A stretch of DNA of 64,000 bases from Atlantibacter hermannii (GCF_009907385.1 NZ_JAAATR010000018.1:186001-250000); one strand, 5' to 3'. Shown: positions 32,614 through 44,198, counted from the stretch's first letter. Notes: generated by a model not told the origin, from the letters alone. Program-made: numbers and translations.

Positions 32614-34971
32614 TCAAAATAACCCCAGTTGCCCTGTCATCAGTGTAGCAAAATCGTCTTTCATAAAAGGTAAAATCCCGTCCGCCACTGGCTGAAGCTG
32701 GCGCGTCAGGTAGTGATCGTAATCCAGCGGCGAGCGCTGATAGTCGCGCGGCTCCGGCCCGTTCGTGGTCCAGACATACTTGATCGTCCCGCGATTCTGG
32801 TACTGGGCTGGCCTGCCGAGCCGGGCGTTTTCTTCGTCCGCCAGCCGGGCGGCGCGCACGTGGGGCGGCACGTTGCGCTGGTACTCTTTTAACGGGCGGC
32901 GCAGGCGCTTGCGGTAAACCAGCTGGTCATCGAGCTCGCCGTTTAACAGCTGAGCAATGGTTTCGCGCACAAAATCCTGGTACGGCTCGCGGCGAAAAAT
33001 TTTTAAATACAGCGCCTGCTGGAAGTTCTGCGCCAGCGGCGTCCAGTCGGTGCGCACGGTCTCGAGGCCTTTGAAGACCATGCGCTGTTCGCCGTCTTGC
33101 TCAATCAGACCGGCGTAGCGTTTTTTACTGCCCATTTCCGCACCGCGGATCGTAGGCATCAGAAAGCGGTTGAAGTGGGTTTCGAACTCCAGCTCCAGCG
33201 CGCTCTCCACGTTCAGGGTCTGTTTCAGATGCTCGCGCCACCACTGGTTAACTTTGGCGACCAGGGCATTGCCAATTTCGCCAGCCTGAACGTTATCGTA
33301 AGGCTTTTTAAGCCAGACAAACGTGGAGTCGGTATCGCCGTAAATCACGTCGTAGCCTTCCTCCTCGATCAGCGCTTTGGTTTGACGCATGATGTCGTGG
33401 CCGCGCAGCGTAATCGACGACGCCAGCCGTGGGTCGAAGAACCGGCAGGCGCTGGTGCCCAGCACGCCGTAAAAGGCGTTCATGATGATTTTTAGCGCCT
33501 GGGAAAGCGGTTTGTTGCCGTGCTTTTTGGCCTCTTCACGGCCCAGCCAGATTTGCGAGACAATACCGGGCAAACAGTGGTTAGTGCGCGAGAAACGGGC
33601 GTTGAGATAACCTTCCACGCTGTGCGCGTCATCCGGCTGTACCAGTCCCTCCACCAGACCGACCGGGTCGATTAAAAAGGTGCGGATAATCGACGGATAC
33701 AGGCTTTTATAGTCGAGCATCAGCACCGAATCGTACAGCCCGGGGCGCGAATCCATCACGTAACCGCCGGGGCTGGCCTGAGGCGGTACCTCGCCCAGAT
33801 TCGGCGCGACAAAACCGGCGCGGTGCATGCGGGGAAAATAAAGATGGCTGAACGACGCCACCGACCCGCCGTGACGATCCGCAGGCAGCCCGTTGACCGT
33901 AGAACGTTCCAGTAAAAACGGCATGATCTCGGTTTTATGAAAAATGCGTGTGACCAGCTCGCAGTCTTTCAGGTTGTAGGTCGCCAGCGCCGGTTTGTCT
34001 TCGGCGAAGCGCCGATCAATTTCCGCCATCCGGTCCCAGGGGTTGTCGATGGCTTTCCCTTCGCCCAGCAGTTCCTGAGAGACCGATTCCAGCGAAAAAG
34101 AGGAAAAGCTCCAGAACGCCGATTTCAGCGCATCGATACCGTCTATTATCAACCGGCCCGGCGCCTGAGCGAAAAACACCCCGGCCTTAAAACCGTGCTC
34201 GCGCCATTCGATTTCCTGGTTGTTGCGTCCGAGACGCAGCGGGATACCGTAGCGTTCGGCGTGTTTTTGCAGCATTTTCAGATCGAACTGGATCACGTTC
34301 CAGCCGATCAGGACATCGGGATCGAATTCGGCAAACCAGGCGTTAAGTTTTTCCAACAGTTGCGGACGGCTGGCGACGTATTCGAGTTTGAAATCCAGCC
34401 CGCTGGCATCGCCGTTTTCCGGCCCGAGCATATACACCGTGCGCTCGCCGCAGCCTTCCAGGCCGATACAGTAGAGTTCACCGTGGCGGTTAGTTTCGAT
34501 ATCCAGCGACACCCATTTCAGCGCCGGGCGATAAGCGGGATTCGGCTTCATCTTAGCTTCCTGCAAACCGCCGCCCTGCATCTCGCCGGTTACCCAGACC
34601 GGCGCGGTAATAAAACGCTCCATCAGGTAGCGTTCGGGCGGGCGCACATCGGCTTCATAGATCGTGACGCCTGCTTCACGTAAAAGTTTCTCGCAGCGCA
34701 TCAGCTGACGATGCTGACGAAAATAGAGACCGCATACCGGCTGCTGATGAAAATCACGCAGGGAGAGGGATTCCAGCCGATAAATTTCGCCCGCCAGCGC
34801 GCTTTCTGCGCGGGGACGTTGGGCTTGTGGGATGAAAGCGACGGATTCCTGCGCAGGCAGCCGCACGCACAGCGGACCGTTGTCGGTCGCCAGCCAGAAA
34901 GTTACTTCGGTGCCCTGCGGCGTATCCCGCCAGTGTCGGGTCAGAACAAACCCCTGCCGCGTCTCTGCCAC
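32614..34971 (-). CDS. polB: DNA polymerase II PolB
   Basis: SOS-induced family B polymerase with 3'-5' proofreading, used in translesion synthesis and replication restart. 785 residues (E. coli 783). The exonuclease motif I is [11 protein letters not shown] near 155; polymerase motif A is DYKSLYPSI near 418 and motif C YGDTDS near 546; the KKRYAGL motif lies near 640. A LexA box and promoter lie 30-71 bp upstream. It is separated by 129 bp from rapA, without an obvious strong terminator between them. Confidence 0.98.
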   Translation of the reverse strand: MAETRQGFVLTRHWRDTPQGTEVTFWLATDNGPLCVRLPAQESVAFIPQAQRPRAESALAGEIYRLESLSLRDFHQQPVCGLYFRQHRQLMRCEKLLREAGVTIYEADVRPPERYLMERFITAPVWVTGEMQGGGLQEAKMKPNPAYRPALKWVSLDIETNRHGELYCIGLEGCGERTVYMLGPENGDASGLDFKLEYVASRPQLLEKLNAWFAEFDPDVLIGWNVIQFDLKMLQKHAERYGIPLRLGRNNQEIEWREHGFKAGVFFAQAPGRLIIDGIDALKSAFWSFSSFSLESVSQELLGEGKAIDNPWDRMAEIDRRFAEDKPALATYNLKDCELVTRIFHKTEIMPFLLERSTVNGLPADRHGGSVASFSHLYFPRMHRAGFVAPNLGEVPPQASPGGYVMDSRPGLYDSVLMLDYKSLYPSIIRTFLIDPVGLVEGLVQPDDAHSVEGYLNARFSRTNHCLPGIVSQIWLGREEAKKHGNKPLSQALKIIMNAFYGVLGTSACRFFDPRLASSITLRGHDIMRQTKALIEEEGYDVIYGDTDSTFVWLKKPYDNVQAGEIGNALVAKVNQWWREHLKQTLNVESALELEFETHFNRFLMPTIRGAEMGSKKRYAGLIEQDGEQRMVFKGLETVRTDWTPLAQNFQQALYLKIFRREPYQDFVRETIAQLLNGELDDQLVYRKRLRRPLKEYQRNVPPHVRAARLADEENARLGRPAQYQNRGTIKYVWTTNGPEPRDYQRSPLDYDHYLTRQLQPVADGILPFMKDDFATLMTGQLGLF

Positions 34972-34983
34972 GCTATTTTCCCG

Positions 34984-35015
34984 CTAAAAAACCAGGCCTG
35001 ATTATAGCCTGGTTT
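34984..35015 (-). promoter_or_regulatory. polB -10 element inside a terminator-like hairpin
   Basis: On the minus strand the stem AAACCAGGC/GCCTGGTTT with a 9-nt loop is followed by a run of six Ts, a proper intrinsic terminator for the upstream DUF218 gene. The loop itself carries TATAAT (35001-35006), which fits as the polB -10, 30 bp before the ATG. As I recall E. coli, a similar hairpin sits at its polB promoter. Confidence 0.65.
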
Positions 35016-35026
35016 GTATCATGATG

Positions 35027-35042
35027 CTGGTGTTTTATACAG
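35027..35042 (-). promoter_or_regulatory. LexA (SOS) box of polB
   Basis: On the minus strand CTGTATAAAACACCAG matches CTG-N10-CAG with the full CTGT half. It lies 20 bp upstream of the -10 TATAAT and so covers the -35 region, where LexA would block polB transcription. It closely resembles the polB box of E. coli as I recall it. Confidence 0.85.
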
Positions 35043-35053
35043 TGCTGGCAGGG

Positions 35054-35650
35054 TTATAGCGCGCGGTAGACCAGATAGACCGAGTACCAGAATGTTTCGC
35101 GCATCAGGAAGTGCATTCTGGAAATAAATGAACGATAGCGGGAGGTGCTGGTCGGTGAACTCCACGCCTCAATGCCCTCATCGTGCGCCATCAACATAAT
35201 GCGTTTCATATGCAAGGGATCGCTAACGATAAGTGCGTTATGCAATTGATTCATCGTCATAATCACTTTTGCATAATGCAGATTCTCGCGTGTCACGTGA
35301 GAGCGATCTTCTACCAGAATCGCCTGGTCAGGTACGTTTTGAGATAACAAATAACGTCGGGCGACGGCGGCATCGGAGAGGGCATTGTTGTTGCTGTAGC
35401 CGCCCGTGACGATAAGCGTTTTTATATAGCCATCCCGGTAAAGGCTGACGGCGTGGTTAAGCCGCTCCTGAAAGACCGGCGAAGGATGATCGCCCGTTAC
35501 CGCTGCGCCCGCTATGATCGCGCAGTCGGCGGTGTGAGTTTCGTCGCGCAGGCTGTAGTGGTAGATAGACGAAGCGTTGATACAGCTAATGATCAGAATC
35601 CCGATGAGGATTATGAAAAAGAAAATGCCAACCGTTTTACGCGTACTCAT
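35054..35650 (-). CDS. DUF218 (SanA/YdcF-type) membrane protein
   Basis: 198 residues from the ATG at 35650, which has an AAAGGGAC ribosome site; a GTG ten codons upstream is also open. One N-terminal membrane helix (about 7-25), then the DUF218 fold: an acidic DCAIIAGAAV strand, the signature TLIVTGGYSNN with NALSDAAVARRYLL, then ILVEDRSHVTRENL and NALIVSDPLHMKRIM. SanA, a relative, affects envelope permeability to vancomycin; ElyC and YdcF are others. The active domain is probably periplasmic. E. coli K-12 has no gene here between polB and araD. The precise role is unknown. Confidence 0.8.
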   Translation of the reverse strand: MSTRKTVGIFFFIILIGILIISCINASSIYHYSLRDETHTADCAIIAGAAVTGDHPSPVFQERLNHAVSLYRDGYIKTLIVTGGYSNNNALSDAAVARRYLLSQNVPDQAILVEDRSHVTRENLHYAKVIMTMNQLHNALIVSDPLHMKRIMLMAHDEGIEAWSSPTSTSRYRSFISRMHFLMRETFWYSVYLVYRAL

Positions 35651-35794
35651 GCCTGTCCCTTTCGCTAATGGAGGTCTCACTTCAGATGCGCTTCTGGCTG
35701 GAGAGCCGGAGATTATTCTCTTCTCTGAAAAGTTGGCTGAAAAGACAGAGGACGCGCCTTTCGGCTTTTGACCCGGTTGGCATCACAGGGATGA

Positions 35795-35827
35795 AAATAA
35801 AAAAACCCAGAACGCTGTCTGGGTTTT
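35795..35827 (-). terminator. Intrinsic terminator of araBAD
   Basis: Stem AAAACCCAGA/TCTGGGTTTT (35802-35811 with 35818-35827), 6-nt loop, followed on the minus strand by a T-rich tail. It begins 19 bp after the araD stop. Confidence 0.88.
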
Positions 35828-35845
35828 ACTCAACAGGCGCGGCGT

Positions 35846-36541
35846 CTACTGCCCGTAATACGCCTTCGCTCCATGCTTGCGCAGATAGTGCTTATCCAGC
35901 AGCGTTTGTTGCATTGGCGGCAGGTCAGGGGTGAGCTGGCGGCAGAAGATGCCCATATAGGCCACTTCTTCCATCACGATAGCGTTATGTACCGCATCCA
36001 TGGCGTCTTTACCCCAGGCAAACGGACCATGGGAATGCACCAGCACGCCAGGCATCTGTTTGGCTTCAATGCCCAATTCGCGGAAGGTTTCAACGATCAC
36101 CGTTCCGGTATCCCACTCATATTCGCCGTTGATTTCGTCATCGGTCATTTTGCGGGTGCAGGGGATAGCGCCGTAGAAATAGTCGGCATGGGTCGTGCCC
36201 GTCGCCGGAATGCTTTTCCCGGCCTGTGCCCAGATGGTGGCGTGGCGGGAATGGGTATGCACGATGCCGCCAATATCGGGGAACTGTTGGTACAGCAGGC
36301 GGTGGGTCGGCGTATCGGAAGAGGGTTTCTTGTTACCTTCGACAACTTCACCGGTTTCGATACTGACCACCACCATATCCTCGGCGGTCATCACCGAATA
36401 CTCTACCCCGGACGGCTTGATGATAAATACGCCCTGTTCACGACAGACGGCGCTGACGTTGCCCCAGGTCAGGGTAACCAGATTGTGGGCCGGGAGCGCA
36501 AGGTTGGCTTCCAGCACCTGACGTTTCAGATCTTCTAACAT
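35846..36541 (-). CDS. araD: L-ribulose-5-phosphate 4-epimerase AraD
   Basis: Last step of arabinose catabolism: L-ribulose 5-phosphate to D-xylulose 5-phosphate. 231 residues, the E. coli length, class II aldolase fold. Zn ligands are visible in [12 protein letters not shown] (near 95-97) and the HSHGPFAWG His near 171; the phosphate-binding SSDTPTH loop is near 74. Third gene of araBAD, 60 bp after araA, the gap holding a small hairpin. Confidence 0.97.
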   Translation of the reverse strand: MLEDLKRQVLEANLALPAHNLVTLTWGNVSAVCREQGVFIIKPSGVEYSVMTAEDMVVVSIETGEVVEGNKKPSSDTPTHRLLYQQFPDIGGIVHTHSRHATIWAQAGKSIPATGTTHADYFYGAIPCTRKMTDDEINGEYEWDTGTVIVETFRELGIEAKQMPGVLVHSHGPFAWGKDAMDAVHNAIVMEEVAYMGIFCRQLTPDLPPMQQTLLDKHYLRKHGAKAYYGQ

Positions 36542-36564
36542 CGTTTTCCTCCGCTAAAAAAAGG

Positions 36565-36585
36565 GGCCAGCCGCATGGACTGGCC
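36565..36585 (-). repeat. Hairpin in the araA-araD gap
   Basis: GGCCAG/CTGGCC with a 9-nt loop. In E. coli this gap also holds stem-loops thought to protect the upstream mRNA and lower araD output. No T-tract follows, so it is not a terminator. Confidence 0.45.
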
Positions 36586-36601
36586 AAAAGTTCCCCTGTG
36601 A

Positions 36602-38104
36602 TTAGCGTTTAAAGCCGTAGTAAACCTCATTCCAGCGCAGCGCATCTTTGAACGCAGGCAGGCGGGTGTCGTTGTCGATAACGGCCAGTTCGATGTCGTT
36701 CAGTTCTGCGAACAGGCGCATATCGTCGAGCGTTAACGCGTGGCTGAATACGGTATGGTGCGCGCCGCCCGCCAGGATCCAGGCTTCAGAGGCGGTCGTG
36801 AGATCCGGCTGCGCTTTCCACAGCGCGTTTGCCACCGGCAATTTCGGCAGCGCGTGCGGCGCTTCAACGGTATCGACACAGTTGACCAACAGACGGAAAC
36901 GATCGCCCAGATCGATCAGGCTGGCGTTAATGCCCGGGCCGGTTTTGCTGGAGAAGATCAGGCGCGCCGGATCGTCTTTACCGCCGATGCCCAGGTATTG
37001 CACATCGAGGATCGGTTTTTCATCGGTAGCGATGGACGGGCACACTTCGAGCATATGGGAACCCAGCACCATGTCGTTGCCAGACTCGAAGTTATAGGTG
37101 TAATCCTCCATAAACGAGGTGCCGCCGTTCAACCCGCCGGACATCACTTTCATGATGCGCAGCAGGGCGGCGGTTTTCCAGTCGCCTTCGCCCGCAAAGC
37201 CGTAACCCTGCTGCATCAGACGCTGTACCGCCAGGCCTGGCAACTGCTTCAGGCCATGCAGATCTTCAAACGTTGTGGTGAACGCATGGAAACCACCCTG
37301 CTCGAGGAAGCGTTTCATGCCGAGTTCGATACGCGCCGCGTCGATCACATTCTGGCGTTTGTCGCCGTTGACCTGCGCCGCCGCCGTCAGGCGATAGGTG
37401 CTTTCATATTCGTCGACCAGCGCGCTGACGTCGCCGTTGCTGATTTCGTTAACCACTGCGACCAGGTCGCCAACGCCCCAGGTGTTAACCGAGAAACCGA
37501 ATTTAATTTGCGCTGCGACTTTATCACCGTCAGTCACCGCCACTTCGCGCATGTTATCGCCGAAACGCACCACTTTCAGATGGCGGGTTTCCTGTTTAGA
37601 GACTGCCTGACGCATCCAGGAGCCGATGCGTTGGTGGGCCTGAGGATCTTTCCAGTAGCCGGTCACGACGCTGTGCTGCTGACGCATACGCGCGCCGATA
37701 AAGCCGAACTCGCGGCCGCCGTGCGCGGTCTGGTTCAGGTTCATAAAGTCCATATCAATGCTGTCCCATGGGATCTGGGCATTGAACTGCGTATGGAATT
37801 GCAGCAGCGGTTTGTTCAGGATGCTCAGGCCGTTGATCCACATTTTGGCTGGCGAGAAGGTGTGCAGCCAGACCATCATCCCGGCGCAGTTATCGTGATA
37901 GTTAGCGTCGCGGCAGATAGCGGTGATTTCGTCCGGCGAGGTGCCGAGCGGTTTCAGCACCAGTTTGCACGGCAGTTTGGCTTCGCTGTTCAGGGAATCC
38001 ACTACCTGCTGGGCGTGTTGCGTCACCTGGCGCAGCGTTTCCGGGCCATAAAGATGCTGGCTGCCGATTACAAACCAAACTTCGTATTTACTAAAGGCTG
38101 TCAT
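36602..38104 (-). CDS. araA: L-arabinose isomerase AraA
   Basis: Mn-dependent interconversion of L-arabinose and L-ribulose in the cytosol. 500 residues, the E. coli length. Conserved: [19 protein letters not shown] at the start, [17 protein letters not shown] with catalytic Glu near 306, the metal Glu in [12 protein letters not shown], and the His of the H-M pair near 350. It starts 10 bp after araB. The long antisense frame opposite has no ribosome site and is a codon-usage artefact. Confidence 0.98.
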   Translation of the reverse strand: MTAFSKYEVWFVIGSQHLYGPETLRQVTQHAQQVVDSLNSEAKLPCKLVLKPLGTSPDEITAICRDANYHDNCAGMMVWLHTFSPAKMWINGLSILNKPLLQFHTQFNAQIPWDSIDMDFMNLNQTAHGGREFGFIGARMRQQHSVVTGYWKDPQAHQRIGSWMRQAVSKQETRHLKVVRFGDNMREVAVTDGDKVAAQIKFGFSVNTWGVGDLVAVVNEISNGDVSALVDEYESTYRLTAAAQVNGDKRQNVIDAARIELGMKRFLEQGGFHAFTTTFEDLHGLKQLPGLAVQRLMQQGYGFAGEGDWKTAALLRIMKVMSGGLNGGTSFMEDYTYNFESGNDMVLGSHMLEVCPSIATDEKPILDVQYLGIGGKDDPARLIFSSKTGPGINASLIDLGDRFRLLVNCVDTVEAPHALPKLPVANALWKAQPDLTTASEAWILAGGAHHTVFSHALTLDDMRLFAELNDIELAVIDNDTRLPAFKDALRWNEVYYGFKR

Positions 38105-38114
38105 TGTCTTGTCC

Positions 38115-39821
38115 TTAAAGCGTCAGGGCTGCACGGTCTGCATCAGAAGGCTGGGCCGTGTCAGAGGGGGAATAATGGAGCTCGGCGCTTTCGCACCAGC
38201 GTTGATAGCGGCGATACAGCGCCTCAAAGCGCGCGGCGGTCGCCGGGTCCGGCTGGAGGGTTTTTTCCATCTCGCTCGCCATGGCCTGTTGTGCCTGGGG
38301 GATATCGTCATAGACGCCTGCGGCGACGGCGGCAAAAATGGCCGCGCCCAGCGCGCAACATTGATCGGAGCCGACAATTTGCAGCGGGCGGTTCAGCACA
38401 TCACAGCACACCTGCATGATCACCGGGTTTTTACGGGCAATACCACCCAGCGCCACCACTTCATTAACCGGAATGCCTTGCTCAGTGAAACACTCCATAA
38501 TCGCGCGCGCGCCAAAGGCCGTGGAGGCGATCAGCCCGCCGAAAAGCAGCGGCGCGTCGGTAGCGAGATTCACATCGGTGATCACGCCTTTCAGTCGCTG
38601 GTTGGCGAATGGCGTGCGACGACCGTTGAACCAGTCGAGGATCACCGGCAGATGATCGAGCGACGGCTGTTTCGCCCAGTCAGCGGTGAGCGCAGGCAGC
38701 AGCGCTTTTTTGCTTTCGCTGATTTGGGACTTCAGTTCCGGATGCTGCTCGGCAAGGCGATCCAGCGGCCAGCTCAGTACGCGGCCAAACCAGGCGTACA
38801 TGTCGCCGAATGCCGACTGGCCCGCTTCCATACCGATAAAATCGGGCACGACGCTGCCGTCTACCTGTCCGCAGATACCTTTGACGGCGCGGTCGCCGAC
38901 GGATTCTTTATCGGCAATCAGGATGTCGCAGGTTGAGGTGCCGATCACTTTCACCAGCGTATTCGGCTGAGCGTTCGCGCCGACCGCACCCATATGGCAG
39001 TCAAACGCGCCGCCGCTAATGACCACGCTTTCCGGCAGGCCCAGGCGCGCAGCCCAGTCCGCCGTCAGCGTGCCCACCGGCACGTCGGCGGTCCAGGTGT
39101 CGGTAAACAGCGGGAGTTGAAGATTCTGGCTAATGATCGGATCGAGTTCGTCGAAGAAGCTGACCGGCGGCAAACCGCCCCAGCTCTCATGCCACAGGGA
39201 TTTATGGCCTGCGCTACAGCGCCCGCGACGAATAGCCGCCGGGGCGGTGGTGCCGGAAAGCAGCGCCGGGATCCAGTCACACAGCTCAATCCACGAGCTG
39301 GCGGCGTTAGCGACGGCGGCGTCCTGACGGGTCACGTGCAGGATTTTGGCCCAGAACCATTCACTGGAGTACACCCCGCCGATGTAGCGGGAGTAGTCGA
39401 TTTTATCCGGCTGGTGGCACAGGCGGGTGATGGCTTCGGCTTCTTCGACGGCCGTGTGATCTTTCCACAGAACGAACATGGCATTCGGGTTGTCGGCGAA
39501 GCCAGGATTCAGCGCCAGCACATTGCCCTCGGCATCAATCGGCGCGGGCGTGGAGCCCGTGGTGTCAACGCCGATGCCCACCACCTGTTGGCGTTTTTCT
39601 GCGCCTAACTGGTCAAGCACGCTGATAAGCGCGGCTTCCATGGATTCAATGTAATCAAGGGGATGGTGGCGGAATTGGTTACGCGCGGCGTTACAGAACT
39701 GCCCGGCCTGCCAGCGCGGATACCATTCCACACTGGTGGCGAGTTCAGCGCCCGAGGTGCAATCAACCGCTAAGGCGCGAACCGAGTCGCTGCCAAAGTC
39801 GAGTCCCAGCGCAATGGCCAT
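38115..39821 (-). CDS. araB: Ribulokinase AraB
   Basis: ATP-dependent kinase making L-ribulose 5-phosphate. From the ATG at 39821 it is 568 residues (E. coli 566) and belongs to the FGGY family: [16 protein letters not shown] phosphate loop, the [14 protein letters not shown] block, DHTAVEEA, and the nucleotide-binding [18 protein letters not shown] near 440. The ORF extends nine codons upstream but the regulatory region fixes the start. First gene of the operon, about 34 bp from the -10. Confidence 0.97.
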   Translation of the reverse strand: MAIALGLDFGSDSVRALAVDCTSGAELATSVEWYPRWQAGQFCNAARNQFRHHPLDYIESMEAALISVLDQLGAEKRQQVVGIGVDTTGSTPAPIDAEGNVLALNPGFADNPNAMFVLWKDHTAVEEAEAITRLCHQPDKIDYSRYIGGVYSSEWFWAKILHVTRQDAAVANAASSWIELCDWIPALLSGTTAPAAIRRGRCSAGHKSLWHESWGGLPPVSFFDELDPIISQNLQLPLFTDTWTADVPVGTLTADWAARLGLPESVVISGGAFDCHMGAVGANAQPNTLVKVIGTSTCDILIADKESVGDRAVKGICGQVDGSVVPDFIGMEAGQSAFGDMYAWFGRVLSWPLDRLAEQHPELKSQISESKKALLPALTADWAKQPSLDHLPVILDWFNGRRTPFANQRLKGVITDVNLATDAPLLFGGLIASTAFGARAIMECFTEQGIPVNEVVALGGIARKNPVIMQVCCDVLNRPLQIVGSDQCCALGAAIFAAVAAGVYDDIPQAQQAMASEMEKTLQPDPATAARFEALYRRYQRWCESAELHYSPSDTAQPSDADRAALTL

Positions 39822-39854
39822 TTTTTCACTCCATGGATAAATAAACATGCAGTG

Positions 39855-40010
39855 ACATTAGATTTCCGCAGAAAAAAGCGTCAGGTGTATTTGGCTTATC
39901 TTATGGATTAAAGTGCTATGCCTTGCTGATTTGTGACCTCACGCAAATAATAGATGTGGACAATTCTGTTGCGGTTATAGACACTTTGGTTATCAAGCGA
40001 AAAGCCTGAT
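39855..40010. promoter_or_regulatory. araBAD/araC control region (araI1, araI2, CRP, araO1)
   Basis: On the minus strand: half-site araI1 TAGCACTTTAATCCATA (39902-39918), a 4-bp gap, then araI2 (39881-39897) ending CACCTGA; pBAD -35 CTGACG (39879-39884) overlaps araI2 and -10 TAATGT (39855-39860) follows after 18 bp. A CRP-like site TGTGA-N6-GCAAA sits at 39932-39947. The araO1 region and pC promoter for araC run from about 39953 to 40010. The layout is that of E. coli, so arabinose/AraC activation with cAMP-CRP is expected. A distal araO2 was not located. Confidence 0.85.
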
Positions 40011-40160
40011 GTGAGCGGTTATCCTGATGAGTTTTTAGGTTCAAATCCGGTGGTGAAGTGGGTTATTGTGGTTCATGGCTTCGGTAATTCCCAATTTTCA
40101 GGGGTGTCGTAAGATATGGACAAATGGTCTCTTCCCACCGATGGTGGAGCACGATTTACT

Positions 40161-41012
40161 ATGGCTGAAACGCAAAACGATCCCCTGTTGCCGGGGTATT
40201 CATTTAATGCGCACCTGGTCGCGGGATTAACGCCCATTGACGCCGAGGGCCACCTCGATTTCTTTATCGATCGTCCACTTGGCATGAAAGGCTACATCCT
40301 GAATCTCACCATTCGCGGGGAAGGGATCGTCAAGAACAACGGTAAAGAGTTCATCTGCAAGCCAGGGGATATGCTGCTGTTCCCGCCGGGCGAAATTCAT
40401 CACTATGGCCGTAGTCCGCAGGCTAAAGAGTGGTATCACCAGTGGGTATACTTCCGCCCGCGCGCCTACTGGCAGGAGTGGCTCAGCTGGCCGTCGATCT
40501 TCGCCCAGACCGGCTATTACCGCCCCGCCGAGGGCGAGCAAGCGGTCTTTTCCACGCTGCTTCAGCAAATTATCGATGCTTCCCAGCGAGAGGGGCGCTA
40601 CTCGGAGCTGCTGGCGATCAACCTGCTGGAGCAGCTATTTTTACGGCGCGTCGAGGCGATCAGCGAGTCGATGAAAGCGCCGCTCGATAGCCGCGTCCGG
40701 GATGCCTGCCAGTACATCAGCGATCATTTAGCCGATAGCCATTTCGATATCGCAGGCGTCGCGCAGCATGTCTGCCTGTCACAGTCGCGCCTGTCGCACC
40801 TGTTCCGCCAGCAGCTTGGCGTCAGTGTCCTGAGCTGGCGTGAGGATCAGCGCATCAGCCAGGCGAAGTTGTTGCTGAGCACCACGCGGATGCCTATCGC
40901 CACCGTGGGCCGCAATGTCGGATTTGAGGATCAGCTTTATTTTTCCCGGGTGTTCAAGAAATGCACCGGGGCCAGCCCGAGCGAGTTTCGCGCCGGGTGC
41001 GAGTCGAGCTAA
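40161..41012 (+). CDS. araC: Arabinose operon regulator AraC
   Basis: Activates pBAD with arabinose and represses through looping without it. The ATG at 40161 gives 283 residues (E. coli 292, whose C terminus is longer); the ATG at 40116 is also in frame, but the conserved [19 protein letters not shown] fixes the start. The N-terminal arm and cupin domain (about 20-170) include [11 protein letters not shown]; after a linker, the C-terminal domain has two helix-turn-helix motifs, the first [22 protein letters not shown], the second in [24 protein letters not shown]. Confidence 0.97.
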   Translation: MAETQNDPLLPGYSFNAHLVAGLTPIDAEGHLDFFIDRPLGMKGYILNLTIRGEGIVKNNGKEFICKPGDMLLFPPGEIHHYGRSPQAKEWYHQWVYFRPRAYWQEWLSWPSIFAQTGYYRPAEGEQAVFSTLLQQIIDASQREGRYSELLAINLLEQLFLRRVEAISESMKAPLDSRVRDACQYISDHLADSHFDIAGVAQHVCLSQSRLSHLFRQQLGVSVLSWREDQRISQAKLLLSTTRMPIATVGRNVGFEDQLYFSRVFKKCTGASPSEFRAGCESS

Positions 41013-41135
41013 CTTAAACCAAAACTTAATGATTCTGTGAATGTCATAACCGGTAGGCTATATAGAGTAATGATGTCTTGACGATAGTCAGGGTGCCAGG
41101 GAGAATCGCTCCCTCGTTATTTTACCGGAACCTTT

Positions 41136-41909
41136 ATGGAAGCATTCCTGGATCATTTTATTACCCAATCAGTCACTTATTCTCTGGTTGCGATTGCCCT
41201 GGTGGCGTTTCTGGAATCGCTGGCGCTGGTTGGGCTGCTGCTGCCTGGCACGGTGATGATGGCCGGTCTTGGCGCGCTGATCGGCAGCGGCGAAGTGAAT
41301 TTTTATGAGGCCTGGGCGGCGGGAATTGTCGGCTGTATGCTGGGCGACTGGATCTCGTTCTGGCTGGGCTGGCGCTTTAAGAAGCCGCTGCACCGCTGGT
41401 CATTTCTCAAGAAAAACAAAGCGCTACTGGATAAAACCGAACACGCGCTGCATCAGCACAGTATGTTCACTATCCTGGTCGGGCGCTTTGTCGGGCCGAC
41501 GCGTCCGCTGGTGCCGATGGTCGCCGGGATGCTCGATCTCCCTGCGCTCAAATTCCTGCCGCCGAACCTGATTGGCTGCCTGTTCTGGCCGCCGTGCTAT
41601 TTCCTGCCCGGTATTCTCGCCGGAGCCGCCATTGATATCCCGGCGGATCAGCAAAGCGGCGCGTTTAAGTGGATGCTGCTCGGCGTGGCGCTGCTGTTGT
41701 GGCTGGCGGTATGGCTGTGCTGGCGGCTCTGGCGCAGCGCCAAAGCCAACCCTGGCGATAAACTGGTGCAGTGGCTGCCGCGCGGCAGATTGATGTGGGT
41801 CGCGCCGCTGGTCAGCGTGGCGGCAGTGGGGGCATTAATCGCCATCCTGAATCACCCGCTGATGCCGGTGTACCGATCCATTCTCTGGAAAGTCATTTCC
41901 GGTTTTTAA
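41136..41909 (+). CDS. yabI: DedA-family membrane protein YabI
   Basis: 257-residue inner-membrane protein (E. coli YabI 254) of the DedA superfamily, implicated in phospholipid (undecaprenyl-phosphate class) translocation and envelope homeostasis. It has the conserved [28 protein letters not shown] near the N terminus, then [18 protein letters not shown] and [18 protein letters not shown], with the charged residues typical of the family. It is convergent with thiQ, the two coding regions overlapping by 4 bp. It has a ribosome site of poor quality. Confidence 0.94.
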   Translation: MEAFLDHFITQSVTYSLVAIALVAFLESLALVGLLLPGTVMMAGLGALIGSGEVNFYEAWAAGIVGCMLGDWISFWLGWRFKKPLHRWSFLKKNKALLDKTEHALHQHSMFTILVGRFVGPTRPLVPMVAGMLDLPALKFLPPNLIGCLFWPPCYFLPGILAGAAIDIPADQQSGAFKWMLLGVALLLWLAVWLCWRLWRSAKANPGDKLVQWLPRGRLMWVAPLVSVAAVGALIAILNHPLMPVYRSILWKVISGF

Positions 41910-42604
41910 CGCTGGATGCCCAGCAAGGCGGAGGCATCGCTGTTGCCTTCCAGTAACGTGGCGGTGGCCCCATCCCAGATGATGCGGCCATCGCGCACCA
42001 CCAGGCTGCGCGGCGCGATGCTCAGCGCATCTTCCAGGCTGTGCGACACCATCAGTAACGTCATATTACGCTCGCGGCACAGCGTGCTGAGAAGCTGGAG
42101 CATTTCCTGGCGTAGCGCCGGATCAAGCGCCGAGAAGGGTTCGTCCAGCAGCAAAATCGGCTGCTGACGGATCAGGCAGCGCGCCAGCGCCGCCCGCTGC
42201 CGTTGCCCGCCGGACAGCTCCCCCGGCAGGCGATCCAGCAGCTCGATCAGCCCCATTTTCCCGGCCAGCACATTGACCTCTTCACGCTGCGCGTCGTTGA
42301 GTTTCAGCCCCGGATGTAATCCCAGCCCGATATTCTGGCGCACCGTGAGGTGGTTAAACAGATTGTTTTCCTGAAACAGCATCGACACCGGGCGCTGCGC
42401 GGGCGGCGTAAGGGTGTGCCCGCCGCCGTTCAGTTTAATTTGCCCACTCGCCGGGCTCAGGAATCCGGCAATCAGATTCAGCAGGGTGCTTTTCCCTGCG
42501 CCGCTGGGCCCAAGGATGGCAATCCGTTCACCCGCGTCGGCATGAAAGGAGAAACGCATCGGCAGATGGTGGTAAAGCCAGGTTACATCAGTGAGCGTTA
42601 GCAT
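41906..42604 (-). CDS. thiQ: Thiamine ABC transporter ATPase ThiQ
   Basis: ATP-binding subunit of the thiamine/TPP importer. 232 residues: Walker A GPSGAGKS near 33-40, Q-loop at LFQENN, signature LSGGQRQR near 130, Walker B ILLLDEPF with DEP, and the H-loop His in [10 protein letters not shown]. The start lies 17 bp inside the end of thiP. Last gene of the thiBPQ operon under the TPP riboswitch. Confidence 0.96.
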   Translation of the reverse strand: MLTLTDVTWLYHHLPMRFSFHADAGERIAILGPSGAGKSTLLNLIAGFLSPASGQIKLNGGGHTLTPPAQRPVSMLFQENNLFNHLTVRQNIGLGLHPGLKLNDAQREEVNVLAGKMGLIELLDRLPGELSGGQRQRAALARCLIRQQPILLLDEPFSALDPALRQEMLQLLSTLCRERNMTLLMVSHSLEDALSIAPRSLVVRDGRIIWDGATATLLEGNSDASALLGIQR

Positions 42605-44198
42605 GTCGTCCCGCCAGTTTTTCTATGACCGTAAAAAGCGCAAAACAGAGTAACAGCAGCAACAGCGCAGTCACTGCCCCGTCGTCGCTGCGATACGCGC
42701 CGATCTGCTGATACAGGTAATAAGGCAGCGTGCGGAAGTTATCGTTGCCGAACAGCGCCACGACGCCGAAATCGCCTATCGACAGCACGCTGGCAAAGGC
42801 CATCGCCTGGGCAATCGGCTTCTTCAGCGCCTTTAGCTCAATGATTTTCAGGCGGTTGATCCCGCAAATATCCAGCGACTGGCACAGCGGGCCGTAACGT
42901 AACGCGATATCGCGCATCGGGTTATCCAGCACTTTCTGGGCGTAGGGCACCGCCATCAGCGCGTTAGTGAAAATCACAATGGCATCCGCCGATTCCGGCA
43001 ATCCGATCGTGTTATTGAGCAGCAGGAAGAAACCCGTCGCCAGCACGATGCCCGGCATCGCCAGGATCAGCATGCCGCTAAGCTCCAGACTCTGCGCCGC
43101 CAGCCGCCGCTGGCGCAGATGCAGTTCACGCCCGCTCCAGAGCAGCATCATGGTGAGCGTGACGCACAACAGCCCGGCACCCAGCGCGATGCGCAGCGAG
43201 GTCCAGAGCGCATCCCACAGAATGGATTGCGACAGCACCCGCAGGATATCGCCCTGCAGGCCATCAACGACCACCGCCATCAGCGGCGGCAGCATCAGCA
43301 GCAGCGCCAGGCCGATCAGCAGCCCATCGGTTAACCTGCTGCGCCAGCTATCCTGCGGATCGCGCCAGCCGTGGATCTGATTAACGCCCGGCGCGATGGC
43401 TTTACCCAGGCGCTGGCTCAGCAGTACCAGCCCCAGACAGCAGGTCATCTGGATCAGCGCCAGCAGCGCCGCGCGTGCCGGATCGTAGTCAAAACTCAGC
43501 GCCTGGTAGATAGCCAGTTCGATGGTGGTCGCCTGCGGCCCGCCGCCCAGCGACAGCACCGTGGCAAAGCTGGCGAAGCAGAGCATAAAGATCAGCGCCG
43601 CGACCGACGGGAGTTGGCGGCGGATCCACGGCCACTCCACCAGCCGGAAAAAGTGCCAGCCGCGCATCCCCAACTGGGCGGCAATCTGGCGCTGTTCGCC
43701 AGGGATCTGTTCCAGAGTTTGCAGCAGCAGACGGGTCGCCATCGGCATATTAAAAAAGACGTGGGCCAGCAAAATGCCCTGCAAGCCGTACGGGGAGAAC
43801 GTCCACTCCAGCCCCAACTGGGCCCACAGCGTCGCCAGCCAGCCGGTGCGCCCGTAGACGCTGAGCAGGCCAAACACCGCTACCAGCACCGGCAGTATTA
43901 ACGTCATCGCGCACAGGCGCAGCAGCGCCTGGCGGCCAGGGAAACGCCGCCGGTACAGGGCGCGGGCGAGGGGAATGGCGGGGATGACCGACAACAGCGC
44001 CGACAGCAGCGCCTGCCAGAACGAGAAGCGCACCACGTGCCAGAGATAGCTGTCCTGCCAGAAGCTTGCGCCGCCGGAGGGCGGCGCGTTGAACCACAGC
44101 GCGCCAAAAGCCGCCAGCGCCACCGCCACCATGAGCAGCGCGGCGATAACGCCCGGCCACAGCCAGCCCGGAATTAGCGGCTGACGGCGCGCAGCCAT
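42588..44198 (-). CDS. thiP: Thiamine ABC transporter permease ThiP
   Basis: Inner-membrane channel of the thiamine importer. 536 residues, the E. coli length, with about 12 membrane segments arranged as two fused permease halves. The EAA loops are visible as [19 protein letters not shown] near 170 and [11 protein letters not shown] near 465. It begins 25 bp inside the end of thiB and ends 17 bp inside thiQ, so all three are translated as a coupled set. Confidence 0.96.
   Translation of the reverse strand: MAARRQPLIPGWLWPGVIAALLMVAVALAAFGALWFNAPPSGGASFWQDSYLWHVVRFSFWQALLSALLSVIPAIPLARALYRRRFPGRQALLRLCAMTLILPVLVAVFGLLSVYGRTGWLATLWAQLGLEWTFSPYGLQGILLAHVFFNMPMATRLLLQTLEQIPGEQRQIAAQLGMRGWHFFRLVEWPWIRRQLPSVAALIFMLCFASFATVLSLGGGPQATTIELAIYQALSFDYDPARAALLALIQMTCCLGLVLLSQRLGKAIAPGVNQIHGWRDPQDSWRSRLTDGLLIGLALLLMLPPLMAVVVDGLQGDILRVLSQSILWDALWTSLRIALGAGLLCVTLTMMLLWSGRELHLRQRRLAAQSLELSGMLILAMPGIVLATGFFLLLNNTIGLPESADAIVIFTNALMAVPYAQKVLDNPMRDIALRYGPLCQSLDICGINRLKIIELKALKKPIAQAMAFASVLSIGDFGVVALFGNDNFRTLPYYLYQQIGAYRSDDGAVTALLLLLLCFALFTVIEKLAGRHANAH

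Noticed and set aside
36740-38419. A 559-codon open frame antisense to araA/araB
   Set aside because: Full-length araA and araB lie opposite, with catalytic motifs; the composition is typical of antisense frames in GC-rich genes.
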